The notes under the pieces are model-generated. The model saw nothing but the letters and a program-made list of their open reading frames with translations, ran no database searches and was not told where the DNA came from. From the NCBI GenBank assembly GCA_002284615.2, contig MU069529.1, forward strand, positions 356,407 through 368,978: a stretch of DNA of 12,572 nucleotides, read 5' to 3'. A program made the translations under genes and the position numbers. The DNA comes from Dunaliella salina (taxonomy: Eukaryota; Chlorophyta; Chlorophyceae; Chlamydomonadales; Dunaliellaceae). Shown here piece after piece: positions 1 through 7,769 of this stretch (positions within the stretch are counted from its first letter, which is position 1; each line of letters starts with the position of its first letter).

Positions 1-493
1 GTGTGTGATAAGCAAGCTTGTAAATTGTTTTTGAAAAGTCTTGTGCTTCAACCAAGGACACATTTTAGCATTCTCATTGTGCACATAATCGACCTCCAGG
101 GTTGAAGACAACGTTTTGTCGCTCAAAATATTTACTTTGGTGCTATTAGCTTCAAGAAGTGAAAAGGGTGGAACACGTGAAGGTGATTGTGAGTGCCCGA
201 TGTGTTGTGGCACATGCATGCTTTCATGGTTTTATTAGGTCAAAGTTTTACCCCCTGAGAGCTTCTCAAGCTCTTGCAACTTTGGTTCACAAACATCACA
301 AGTGTTCTTAGGTTCGACTTGCTCAATTAAGGGTATTCGTAGGATTCACAAATTTCATCAATCATCACTTGGACAATCATCATGAGTTTGATCAATTTTC
401 AATTGAGAAACCAAGAATGTGATCAATCATCAACTGGTCAATCGTGAATCTGAATTGCCGGGGTAAGACCCTGCGTTTGGCTGGCACAGCGTT
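1..493. other. No gene recognised; AT-rich noncoding DNA
   Basis: This stretch is visibly richer in A and T than the exons further right and has no open frame with coding character. Short motifs such as GATCAAT and AATCATCA recur around 355-445 but do not make a regular array. It is probably intron or intergenic sequence. Confidence 0.6.
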
Positions 494-639
494 TTGCATT
501 CGATGCCTGCTCTTCTGAGCCTTCACAAACACAGCACTTGCTCACAAGCACAATCTGTGCTTTTGCAAGCACCATACTTGCTCACGAGCACAACACTTTG
601 CGTTCAGTGCCTGCCCACCTGTTCTCTCGCAAGTGAGGG

Positions 640-1660
640 TATCCGCAGTCTGCCCCATTCAGTACGTGTCTGTGTTTGGAAAAGCGAGAGGGCCCTTATC
701 GCTTCAGGAGCATGTGTCTTTGTTTGGAGTCACAAGAGGACACTGCTCACTTGAATGCTGAGTATGTGTCTCTGTTCGGAGTCACGAGGGGACCCTGCTT
801 ACCTCAGGAGCATGTGCCTTTGTTTGGAGTTACGAGAGAACACTGCTCACTTGCATCAGGGGTGTGTGTCCGTGTTTGGAGGACACTGCTCACTTGGATA
901 AGGAGCGAGCGTCTCTGTTTGGAGTCACAAGAGGACACTGCACACTTGAATACGGAGCATGTGTCTTTGTTTGGAGTCATGAGAGGATGTTGCCTACTTA
1001 AGGAGCATGTGCCTTTGTTCGGAGTTATGAGAGAACCCTGCTCACTTGCATCAGGGGTGTGTATTCGTGTTTGGAGGAGCGAGAGGTCACTGCTCACTTG
1101 AATATGGAGCACGTGTATCTGTTTGGAGTCACAAGAGGACGCTGCACTCTTGAATACGGAGCATGTGTCTTTGTTTGGAGTCATGAGAGGATGTTGCTTA
1201 CTAAAGGAGCATGTGCCTTTGTTTGGAACTACGAGAGAACGCTGCTCACTTGCATCAGGGGTGTGTATTCGTGTTTGGAGGAGCGAGAGGTCATTGCTTG
1301 AATACGGAGCACGTGTCTCTGTTTGGAGTCATGAGAGGACACTGCTCACTTGAATGCTGGGCATGTGTCTTTGTTTGGAGTCATGAGAGGATGTTGCTTA
1401 CTCAAGGAGCATGTGCCTTGGTCGCAGTCACGAGGCGACCCTGCTTAACCACAGGAGCATGTGCCTTTGTTTGGAGTTACGAGAGAATACCGCTCACTTG
1501 CATGAGGGGTGTGTGTCGGTGTTTGGAGGACACTGCTCACTTGAATAAGGAGCAAGCCCGATATGGAGTCACAAGAAGACACTGCACATGTGAATGCTGG
1601 GCATGTGTCTGTGTTTGGAGTCACCGAGAGGGGCCTTGCACCCAATATTTTGCATGTGGC
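640..1660. repeat. ~50 bp minisatellite with higher-order repeat structure
   Basis: About 20 diverged monomers of roughly 43-53 bp, most with a core like TTTGGAGTCACGAGAGGA, and many beginning GAGCATGTG. Monomers fall into recurring types. The type ending in CTTGCATCAG and followed by GGGTGTGT recurs at about 854, 1049, 1253 and 1501 (spacings 195, 204 and 248), so four to five monomers form a higher-order unit. All frames on both strands stay partly open because of the repeat, which yields spurious ORFs with a repeated 'LFGVTRG' or 'CLESQED' peptide; I do not regard these as genes. A degenerate lead-in with GCTCACAAGCAC-type motifs lies at about 494-640. The array probably lies in the intron upstream of the exon at 1892. 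Confidence 0.85.
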
Positions 1661-1815
1661 GAGTGACGTCTTGCTAGATTCGGTCAGCTCCATATATGAA
1701 TGCCACATTCTGAGCTCTTTGGCAGGAAAACAATGAGACGTTTGGCTTAAATGGCCTGATGCTGCAGGGGCGCAGGGTTCCGCATAACGCAGCCCATTGG
1801 AGTGCGTGTGTGACA

Positions 1816-1870
1816 TGACTCACATTTGAGTGAGAGTGTGATGTGTGACTCACATTTGAGTGAGAGTGTG
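1816..1870. repeat. Two copies of a 25 bp repeat with internal inverted repeat
   Basis: The 25 bp sequence beginning TGACTCACATTTGAGTGAG occurs identically at 1816-1840 and 1846-1870 (period 30 bp). Within each copy CTCAC and GTGAG form a short inverted repeat. The second copy ends about 20 bases before the predicted 3' splice site of the exon at 1892, so it sits where a branch point or splicing regulator would be. That placement is observed; any role is conjecture. Confidence 0.8.
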
Positions 1871-1891
1871 GTGTGTGTTGCAACTCTGCAG

Positions 1892-1987
1892 GTTCGTGCT
1901 TGGAGGCGAGAGCGGGATCCCAAGTACAAAGCTCGCGAAGCTGAGCTGGACCACCTGCAGCAGGTCATGCTCAGGCAACGCAACAAG
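1892..1987 (+). CDS. Internal exon, charged coiled-coil-like protein of unknown function
   Basis: A single phase-0 exon of 96 bp (32 codons) bounded by an acceptor ending AACTCTGCAG (1882-1891) and a donor AACAAG|GTGGGG (GT at 1988-1989). It encodes VRAWRRERDPKYKAREAEL followed by a Leu/Gln/Arg segment ending LRQRNK. The peptide is densely charged with heptad-like leucines, as expected of a coiled coil or a basic helix. I do not recognise the family. Both splice sites and both phases agree, which is the main support. No neighbouring exon is convincingly visible: minisatellites fill both flanks. The downstream minisatellite appears to be built from the 3' end of this exon plus its donor site. 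Confidence 0.6.
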
Positions 1988-2025
1988 GTGGGGATGCTTG
2001 TGCTTGTGTGATTAAAATGCCAGGC

Positions 2026-2990
2026 TAGAGCAGTGCAGTAGATTGTGCTGAGGCAGCGCAACAAAGTGGGGGTGGTTGTGCCTGAGTGGTTCTGACGCCA
2101 GGCTCAAGCAGAACAAAGTGGGGGTGGTTGTGCCTGAGTGGTTCTGACGCCAGGCTCAAGCAGAACAAAGTGGGGGTGGTTGTGCCTGAATGGGTCTGAT
2201 GCCAGGCTCAGGCAGAACAAAGTGGGGGTGGTTGTGCCTGAGTGGCTCTGACTCCAGGCTCGAGTAGAACAAGGTGGGGGTGGTTGTGCCTGAGGGGTTC
2301 TGACTCCAGGCTTGAGTAGAACAAGGTGGGGTTGGTTGTGCCTGAGGGGTTCTGACGCCAGGCTCAAGCAGAACAAAGTGGGGTTGGTTGTGCCTGAGTG
2401 GCTCTGACTCCAGGCTCNTCTGACTCCAGGCTCGAGCAGAACAAAGTGGGGGTGGTTGTGCCTGAGTGGTTCTGACGCCAGGCTCGAGCAGAACAAAGTG
2501 GGGGTGGTTGTGCCTGAGTGGGTCTGCTCCAAGCTCGAGCAGAACAAAGTGGGGGTGGTTGTGTCTGAGTGGTTCTGACTCTAGGCTCGAGCAGAACAAG
2601 GTGGGGGTGGTTGTGCCTGAGTGGCTCTGACGCCAGGCTCGAGCAGAACAAAGTAGGGGTGGTTGTGCCTGAGTGGTTCTGACTCCAGGCTGAAGCAATG
2701 CAACAGAGCATGCGCAACAATGTGGGGACAGGTGTGCCTGAGTGGTTCTGACGCCAGTTTGGAGCCGTGCAGTTTTTAGATCGTGCGCAAGCAGCGCAAC
2801 ATAGTGGGGATGGTTGTCCCTCTAGCCTAAACGCTGAGCCTAAACGCTGAGCCTAAACCCTACCCCTCTTTCTAGCTCCAACCCTACCCCTATTTGGTTC
2901 TGACGCCAGGCTTGAGCATTGCTGCAGGTCATGTGCAGACAGTGCAGTTAGGTGGGGATTGGGTGTATGAGTAGGTTGATTTGTGTGGGT
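2026..2990. repeat. ~52 bp minisatellite derived from an exon/5' splice-site junction
   Basis: About thirteen fairly conserved units of 52-53 bp (roughly 2045-2700), core AACAAAGTGGGGGTGGTTG then TGCCTGAGTGGTTCTGACGCC, followed by more diverged copies near 2712, 2790 and 2918. Outer copies extend further left and match the end of the exon at 1892-1987: 'GTGCTGAGGCAGCGCAACAA' near 2046 and a similar stretch near 2785 correspond to exon sequence coding LRQRNK, and 'CTGCAGGTCATG' at about 2924 matches another exon segment. The unit therefore seems to be exon end plus donor plus the start of the intron. Because 52 is not a multiple of 3, ORFs in all frames here are artefacts. One N lies at 2418 between two copies of a 15 bp unit fragment. 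Confidence 0.85.
2825..2865. repeat. 13 bp tandem repeat grading into telomere-like motif
   Basis: GCCTAAACGCTGA occurs twice in tandem (2825-2837, 2838-2850) and a third, changed copy continues as GCCTAAACCCTACCCC. CCTAAACCCTA equals one and a half units of the plant-type telomere repeat CCCTAAA. The match is very short, so an interstitial telomere remnant is only a possibility. Confidence 0.6.
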
Positions 2991-3395
2991 TTGATGCAGA
3001 GCTGGAGCCCCTGAATGAATTGCATGTTGGTTGGGTGGCAGTATTCTTGTACACTTGACTGTGTTGAACCAGCTGCAGAATCATGCTATTGAAGTTTCGA
3101 CGTTTGTGCACGTCCAGGTCTACTTTTTCCTTTCTGTCAAAGTGCACGCTTCCATACAGCAAAATCTGGAGAACATGGCCTGTCTTCTGTCCCTCACCAC
3201 CAAATATGCTCATGCTCTACCTCCCCCAAATCCTTGTACCGTACACAAATGTAATCATTCCACATTCCTTTTAAAAATAGTTCTTTTGTGGATCCCGCCT
3301 TAATCTTGCACCCCCCTCAGTCATTATTTTCTTGTATCCTGCGCGCATACCTGCAGGGGCAATCAAACTCTATTTGCCCTGAAACTTACATTTTG
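2991..3395. other. No confident gene; weak open frames on both strands
   Basis: A plus-strand frame (about 3031-3303) and a minus-strand frame (about 3213-2929) are open over nearly the same bases. Neither has a convincing acceptor/donor pair or a recognisable domain. The minus-strand peptide, with segments such as HFDRKEKVDLDVHKRRN, has the more protein-like composition, but this is weak. A TGTAA motif, the green-algal poly(A) signal, is at 3250-3254 on the plus strand. Confidence 0.4.
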
Positions 3396-3457
3396 TGAAG
3401 TGTGTAGTGTGTGAAATGAAGTGTGAAGTGAAGTGAAGCGTTGAGTGTGTGAAGTGG
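3396..3457. repeat. Degenerate GTGAAGT/GTGTGAA simple repeat
   Basis: Purine-rich variations on GTGAAGTGTG, GTGAAGTGAAGTGAA and GTGTGTGAAGTGG follow each other here. It is a decayed short tandem repeat without coding character. Confidence 0.7.
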
Positions 3458-3710
3458 AAATGCATTTACAAGCTGGCCGTCTGCAGCAACATAGCTGCAG
3501 CAGTGTAGCAGCAGGATAGATTGTGGAGGTGTCAAGGCATAGTTTCATACTCTTCAGGAGCCATAGCTACTCGCGAGGAGTACATTGAATCCAGTTGCAC
3601 AAACCAATTCCCTCACACGACAAAGGTCTCGAACAAAGTATTTTTTTCAAAGGCTTCAGGTCCAGCTGCGCACTGCTCCCACATCTGAGAACCTTAACAA
3701 ATATCTATAC

Positions 3711-3832
3711 TCATGAACAGCTGCAGTGCTTGCGCTCTGCTTCTGCGCGCTGCTCAACAATCAGCAGCTTGAGTTGACTGGCCTCTGCCTTTTGTTGCTG
3801 CTTTTTTAAGGAGCAGATTTTGAGAAGCTTCC
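3711..3832 (-). CDS. Possible last exon of a minus-strand coiled-coil gene
   Basis: On the minus strand, after a candidate acceptor GGTTTAG (AG at 3834-3833), a 39-codon frame runs to TGA at 3713-3711. The peptide begins KLLKICSLKKQQQKAEAS and continues QLKLLIVEQRAEAERKH before ending CSCS. Alternation of Leu/Ile with Lys, Glu, Gln and Arg is typical of a coiled coil, and the complementary plus strand reads less like protein. I do not recognise the family. Upstream exons would lie at higher coordinates on the minus strand (around 4174-4440 there is another open frame), but I could not link them with confident splice sites. A chance open frame cannot be excluded at this length. Confidence 0.35.
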
Positions 3833-3953
3833 CTAAACCAGCTGTTGAGGACCATCTGGCGCTTATGGGCCTTTATTTCCACTCACATTAGGAACTTCTA
3901 GTAAATAACTATTTTTCACTGTCATGCACTTTCCCACATGCTAAAAAAATATT

Positions 3954-3966
3954 GGGGGGGGGGGGG
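3954..3966. repeat. Homopolymer G13
   Basis: Thirteen consecutive G residues follow an A-rich stretch. The length is likely to be unreliable in sequencing. Confidence 0.9.
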
Positions 3967-4124
3967 CTTATTCGCTATCATCCTGCATCCCTGAATTGAA
4001 TTGTTCTTTTCAATATTGTTTTAAGGAACAATATTTTTGCGGGATGATGCATTTTATGTACGGTACTTTTGTAGCGGTATCTGTCTTTCTTCGCCTTTAT
4101 TGTGACAGTTGTCATCATCTCCAT

Positions 4125-4148
4125 CAGCAGCAGCAGCAGCAGCAGCAG
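4125..4148. repeat. (CAG)8 microsatellite
   Basis: Eight perfect CAG units followed by imperfect CAT/ATC triplets up to about 4195. One plus-strand frame reads poly-Gln followed by a His-rich stretch, and minus-strand frames read poly-Ala or poly-Leu. No frame has splice or start support, so I call it a microsatellite rather than a coding homopolymer. Confidence 0.85.
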
Positions 4149-4198
4149 CGACATCATGGGCATCATGGTTATCTCAATCATTATCATCATCACTGTCA

Positions 4199-5745
4199 AA
4201 GATCAAGGCATCTTTATTATACTGTTGATTGTACAAGGTACAGGGGGGCAACATTTCGTCCAGATGAGTGGGGAAAGGGAGCAGGAGGAGGCAGCCATCT
4301 TTGGAGGAGTCTGCATGCTTGCCAACTAGGGTTTTTGAGCTCCTCCAAAGCAGCATGCTGAGATGCTTTTGTTCAACCAAGGTGGCATCTATGAGCTGGT
4401 GCTGTCGCATGGGCACCTTCATATGCTTTTCATACATGACCGGGGATGGCCAGATATGTAGGTGTGCGTCAAACTTAAATTATACAGGAACGAAAGTTTG
4501 GTTAAAGTACGGACTCTGCCCCTCCTTGAGTGTGAACAGTGCAGAAAATATGGGTACGGAATATGGTGTATAACTACGGTGTTTCTACGTGTTTGGGATT
4601 CCGATGTGCGGAACTGGCCAACCCTTTTCATGATCTCATCTCATGTACGACATGGACATGGAGCTATGGCTGTGCTGGACCCACCTTCCACTCCACTCCA
4701 TCATTGCAATGGAGGATGAGTGCACGCTTGGATGCTGAGCTTGTTGAGGGCCTCCAGGCCTCCTTTTACTGAGCCTCCCACGTCCCCTCAGAGGCAGTCC
4801 CGAGGAACTCAGGGATGCCTGACACATGCCTGTCCGGCCAGCTTCTGCTTGGGTGGGTAGGATTTGACCTTCTTCCAACCCAAGCAGGTCACGATGGTCA
4901 CGAGAAATACCGTGCCAACTTGTAATCATCCCGCCCAAAAATGTTTTTCAAGGGTGCGGGGTGGCTGCATGCACCCAAGAAGAAAATAACTCCTTTTGAG
5001 GGGCTGCGGGAAGGTGCGGGGATGTAGTGAAAATAAGATACTGAAAGATTTTTAAGGGTACAAGCAAACAAAAGGCCTCACAAGACACATTGCCATTTAG
5101 GTATGGTCAGCAGGGCATGGTTGGCCACAATTCAAACAACAGCAGGGGAAGCAGGAGGAGGCAGAGAGAAGGCAAGTGCAGGCCTGGGCGTTCCCGTTTT
5201 GCATGGTTGCTTCTGTTGAGCAGCGCACATGAGTCAGGCATCAACGATTGTGGATTGCCACCATTTTGGGCTGGTACGCACCAGGTTTGATCAGTACCAC
5301 AACTTACACTTTTTGCAAACTTCAAATCGTCAGTTTACAGAACTTATGCCCTCTAACAAAAAGGGTTCATTGACACCCAGCTGTACCCTCATTAAACCCC
5401 TGACTACTCCACCAATGGTCTCTTGTCCCCATCATCATTTGCAAACAGTTGTGCACGGGGCCTCGAGGGGGAAGGCGGAAAAGGTGGTTGAGGTGCAGTT
5501 GCTAACCCCTTCCCAGCCTCCCACCTGCAGGCAAACGCTCCTTCAAACAGTCTGCCAAACCTCAAACGTTATCGAACTGTGCGTGAACTTACTTTGCCAA
5601 ACCCCCCAAACTGACCAACCCCGATAAACACAGACAAACTGAAGCGATATTTCACATGGACTACATTCATAGTTTTGGAAATTATTCTCACTCCCGGCAT
5701 ACCATGATGGGCTGTTAGCACAATCGATGGGCTGTTACGGCGGTG
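4199..5745. other. About 1.5 kb without a confident gene; two short inverted repeats
   Basis: Open frames exist on both strands but overlap one another and none shows paired splice sites with a recognisable peptide. Two perfect inverted repeats are visible: CTTTGGAGGAG (4299-4309) with CTCCTCCAAAG (4340-4350), and CTGCTTGGGT (4845-4854) with ACCCAAGCAG (4878-4887). A possible acceptor CCCACCTGCAG near 5530 is followed after about 50 bases by a donor-like GTGCGTGAAC at about 5579, which could mark a small plus-strand exon, but all three frames between them are open so it is not informative. A 12 bp direct repeat GATGGGCTGTTA occurs at 5706 and 5726. Confidence 0.4.
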
Positions 5746-5768
5746 TGGGTGTGNGGGNGGGGGGGGGG
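5746..5768. repeat. G-rich run with two ambiguous bases
   Basis: A GTGTG stretch passes into a G homopolymer interrupted by N at 5754 and 5758. The Ns are probably base-calling uncertainty in a poly-G tract rather than biology. Confidence 0.85.
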
Positions 5769-5770
5769 AG

Positions 5771-5840
5771 ATTGTGAAGCCGTACATGCCGAAGGACTTC
5801 TCGGCCCAGAATGATGACACGAGTGCTAAGCATCTGGCTG
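5771..5840 (+). CDS. Candidate exon, unknown protein (weak)
   Basis: The frame reads IVKPYMPKDFSAQNDD then TSAKHLAG, ending at a possible donor GCTG|GTGGGC (GT at 5841-5842), phase 1. Its left boundary is poor because a G-run, not a pyrimidine tract, precedes the AG at 5769-5770. The link to the next candidate exon at 5904 is phase-consistent: the final G joins GA to give a Gly codon and then ATG TGT. The intron would be only 63 bp, short for this kind of alga. If unspliced, the same frame continues through QKRKFWRPLEVIT to a TAG at 5885. I do not recognise the family. Confidence 0.25.
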
Positions 5841-5903
5841 GTGGGCAGAAGAGGAAATTTTGGAGGCCATTAGAAGTTATTACCTAGTTATTTGTCCTTG
5901 CAG

Positions 5904-5953
5904 GAATGTGTGGGATTCTGTACAATGACAATTTCAAGGGCTACAGGATGAGG
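5904..5953 (+). CDS. Candidate exon or 5' coding exon, unknown protein (weak)
   Basis: A good acceptor TTTGTCCTTGCAG ends at 5903 and a possible donor AGG|GTGGGA has GT at 5954-5955. The frame reads MCGILYNDNFKGYRMR, ending in phase 0. Phase 0 is also the phase needed by the acceptors at 6474 and 6636, so this could be the exon before the acidic exon of the large gene, and its ATG at 5906 could be the start if an untranslated exon lies upstream. The exon is very short and the donor is weak, so the support is the acceptor quality plus phase agreement only. Confidence 0.28.
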
Positions 5954-6467
5954 GTGGGATTAGAAAAAGTAATTGTTTTTTAACAGTCGGGATGATCACC
6001 TGGTGGGGAGGTGGTCGTCAGCCGCCTTGTGGAGGAGAGAGGGGGCATGGCAGCAGCGTTGGCAAGACCCTGACAGCCGGGGCGCATCATAGCCTGCATC
6101 ATCAAGAATTTGCAATCACGGAAGGATGTCTCATTCCAGGAAGCGTCGAACACGGCCTCATGCATGCTGTGGAGGCGCTTTCCTACGGTGAAAAGTGATT
6201 GTGCACGAAATGGTGCTGTCGTGATTGGGCATGAAATGGGGCTGCAGTGGGAGCTCTGCTGTTGAAGTGCAGAGGCTGGCCTCAGCTATGATGCTTTCCA
6301 TGTTGGTTATGGACAAAGACGTCTTCAGCCATTCAACAAACCATTCCTCGCAATCTGACCACCCATTTCAACCTCATTGCTTTCAGGGACGCTGTCAGAC
6401 AAAGATCTCTTAAATTTATTTTCGACCTCGTAGATGCACTGTCATCTCGCAGAATTCCATTGTCAAT
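5954..6467. other. Probably intron; no confident gene
   Basis: On the plus strand this would be the intron between 5953 and the acceptor cluster at 6474/6636. On the minus strand a frame from 6182 to 6000 is bounded by an acceptor-like CTTTTCACCGTAG and a donor-like CAG|GTGATC in symmetric phase. However, it has no room upstream for further exons before the plus-strand gene, so I do not call it. Confidence 0.4.
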
Positions 6468-6680
6468 CTTGCAGAGTTCAGAGGCATCAGCAATCAATCG
6501 CATGCTTCTCCTCAACACTTCCCCCGACCTTGCAGAGCTTAGAGGCAGGAGATGCCTGCTGACGAGTTTTCATCCAAAACCAACTTTGCAGCGTTGCCAG
6601 CTTTGCAGACTTCCTTCAACACTGCCATCCTTGCAGAGCTCAGAGGCAGAGATGCCTGCTGACGATTTCTTCATCCAAGA
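6468..6680 (+). repeat. Tandem near-copies of a 3' splice site with adjoining exon start
   Basis: CTTGCAGAG followed by an AGAGGC-containing stretch occurs at 6468, 6529 and 6630. The last two copies are alike over about 38 bases through GATGCCTGCTGACGA (spacing 101 bp). The AGs at 6474 and 6636 are 162 bp apart and in the same frame. The middle copy has an extra base (GCAGGAGATG against GCAGAGATG) and would run into TGA if used. Two more TTTGCAG motifs near 6585 and 6602 add to the cluster. The duplication offers alternative in-frame acceptors for the exon that follows. Confidence 0.7.
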
Positions 6681-6885
6681 TCAGGCAGAAGATGGTACCC
6701 ATGACATGGGTGTCGATGGACGCCAGCGCCTTAGTGAAGCAGCTCCGCAGCAGCTGGAGCACGCTGCGCATCCAGGGGATGATGAGACGTGCATGGAGGC
6801 GCCTGGGCATCCGTTGTTGGAGGAGGAGTCTGCGATGGAGGTGGAAGAGGAGGGCCTGTATGGAGCACACCCAGAGGCAAGCCCC
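6637..6885 (+). CDS. Acidic exon of the large low-complexity protein gene
   Basis: Phase-0 exon of 249 bp (83 codons) between CATCCTTGCAG (AG at 6635-6636) and AGCCCC|GTGAGA (GT at 6886-6887). It begins SSEAEMPADDFFIQDQAE, includes a Gln/His/Glu segment, and ends with EEESAMEVEEEGLYG and HPEASP. Acidic residues dominate, matching the composition of the next exon, and the exit phase (0) fits both downstream acceptors (7789 and 7903). An upstream in-frame acceptor at 6474 could add 54 codons. ATG at 6652 is a possible internal start. The frame stays open past the donor to a TAA just before 7003, so intron retention would give a short basic tail. No domain is recognised. Confidence 0.6.
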
Positions 6886-6920
6886 GTGAGAAAAGAAGAG
6901 AAGGAAAAACAACGCTGGCA

Positions 6921-7165
6921 GGGAAATCACTTTCCCCGTCAGTTAAGGAAAAGAGGATACCTAGGGCCGAGGCGCCGTGCATCCCCTTCACAAGAGAAAT
7001 AAAAGAAAGAAGTCAGTGAGAATCTTATCAAACACACTGTGGGAAGGGAAATCACTTTCCCCGTCAGTTAAGGAAAAGAGGATACCTAGGGCCAAAGCGC
7101 CGTGCATCCCCTTCACAAGAGGAATAAAAGAAAGAAGTCAGTGAGAATCTTATCAAACACACTGT
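6921..7165. repeat. Tandem duplication of ~120-125 bp
   Basis: Two copies (6921-7045 and 7046-7165) beginning GGGAAATCACTTTCCCCGTC. They differ at only about three positions (GCCGAGGCG against GCCAAAGCG, and AGAGAAATA against AGAGGAATA), so the duplication is recent. Each copy holds AAGTCAGTGAGAATC, a possible donor. In the gene model both copies lie in the intron after 6885; alternatively they are retained 3' exon sequence. Confidence 0.9.
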
Positions 7166-7353
7166 TTGGGTTTCTGTGAGTATGAGGCCGTGGGCATGGG
7201 AAAGAGGGGGAGAGGTGGGGTTCCATCTTGACAGGCACCCTGTCAGAGGGTCTGGTCTCGTTGTTGCGCAAATGCCTGATGCTGATGTTGGTGATCTGCA
7301 GCTGCCAGTCATGCAATGATGATGTTGATGCTGATGCTGATGATGCCAACAAC

Positions 7354-7388
<35 letters not shown>

Positions 7389-7392
7389 CGAT
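7354..7392. repeat. (GAT)n microsatellite in an intron
   Basis: Eleven perfect GAT units then GACGAT, preceded from about 7315 by imperfect GATGTTGATGCTGATGCTGATGATG. One plus-strand frame reads thirteen consecutive Asp residues, but no start or splice support places it in an exon, and the predicted intron from 6886 to 7789/7903 covers it. Length polymorphism is expected. Confidence 0.85.
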
Positions 7393-7466
7393 GCGCCTCT
7401 GGCTTGGGTGACAACCTGCACACGGTGTCAGCAGAGGCAACTGGTATCGCACCTGGTTCTTCTTGA

Positions 7467-7484
7467 AATGAATGAATGAATGAA
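7467..7484. repeat. Short (ATGA)n microsatellite
   Basis: About four ATGA units in tandem within the same predicted intron. Confidence 0.85.
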
Positions 7485-7769
7485 AACGTTCTTTCCACTT
7501 GACCTGCTGTGTGCTGACCTGCACCTACACCTGCAACGTTCCATTTGGCGCCGCGCCTGCTTGCTTGTAGGTAGGGCTTCCGTATGTATGCCGACAGCAT
7601 ACAAGAGTGGTTGTGCTCTCTGCACCTCCTGAATCAGAAGCAGAATTCGAAAATGGCAAGCTAAAGCACACGCAAAGCGCGCACGCAAAATGAGAAGGTA
7701 CGCAAGAGGCCTGCCACATGTTGGCCTGCATCAACCTTCTCACCCTGCGCCTGCTTCAGCCTTCTCGGC

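Noticed and set aside
640..1660. CRISPR array
   Set aside because: Units are diverged throughout with no alternation of identical repeats and unique spacers, and the sequence is clearly eukaryotic.
676..1666. Several overlapping open frames with repeated LFGVTRG-type peptides
   Set aside because: They are translations of a ~50 bp minisatellite, occur in several frames and on both strands, and drift between frames as monomer length changes.
2104..2720. Minus-strand frames with repeated HSGTTTPTLFCSSL-type peptides
   Set aside because: Unit length (52 bp) is not a multiple of three, so all frames are open in turn; it is noncoding minisatellite.
3996..4361. Plus-strand frame with poly-Gln and a His-rich stretch
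   Set aside because: It is explained by a CAG/CAT microsatellite; no splice or start support, and the complementary strand is equally open.
4636..4938. Minus-strand stretch with a tRNA-like box B (GGTCAAATCC) and a loose box A, considered as a SINE
   Set aside because: Box B deviates from GGTTCRANTCC, there is no visible A-rich tail or target-site duplication, and I see no second copy in the window.
6000..6182. Minus-strand frame with symmetric splice-like ends and a pattern (FDASWNETSFRDCKFLMMQ) faintly like the late region of insect-type odorant/gustatory receptors
   Set aside because: There is no room upstream for the other membrane segments because the plus-strand gene begins by 6475, the following downstream frame gives no seventh membrane helix, and one short pattern match is not evidence of homology.
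7228..7479. Plus-strand frame with thirteen consecutive Asp
   Set aside because: It is a (GAT)n microsatellite lying within the predicted intron; the frame has no splice sites that would join it to the neighbouring exons.
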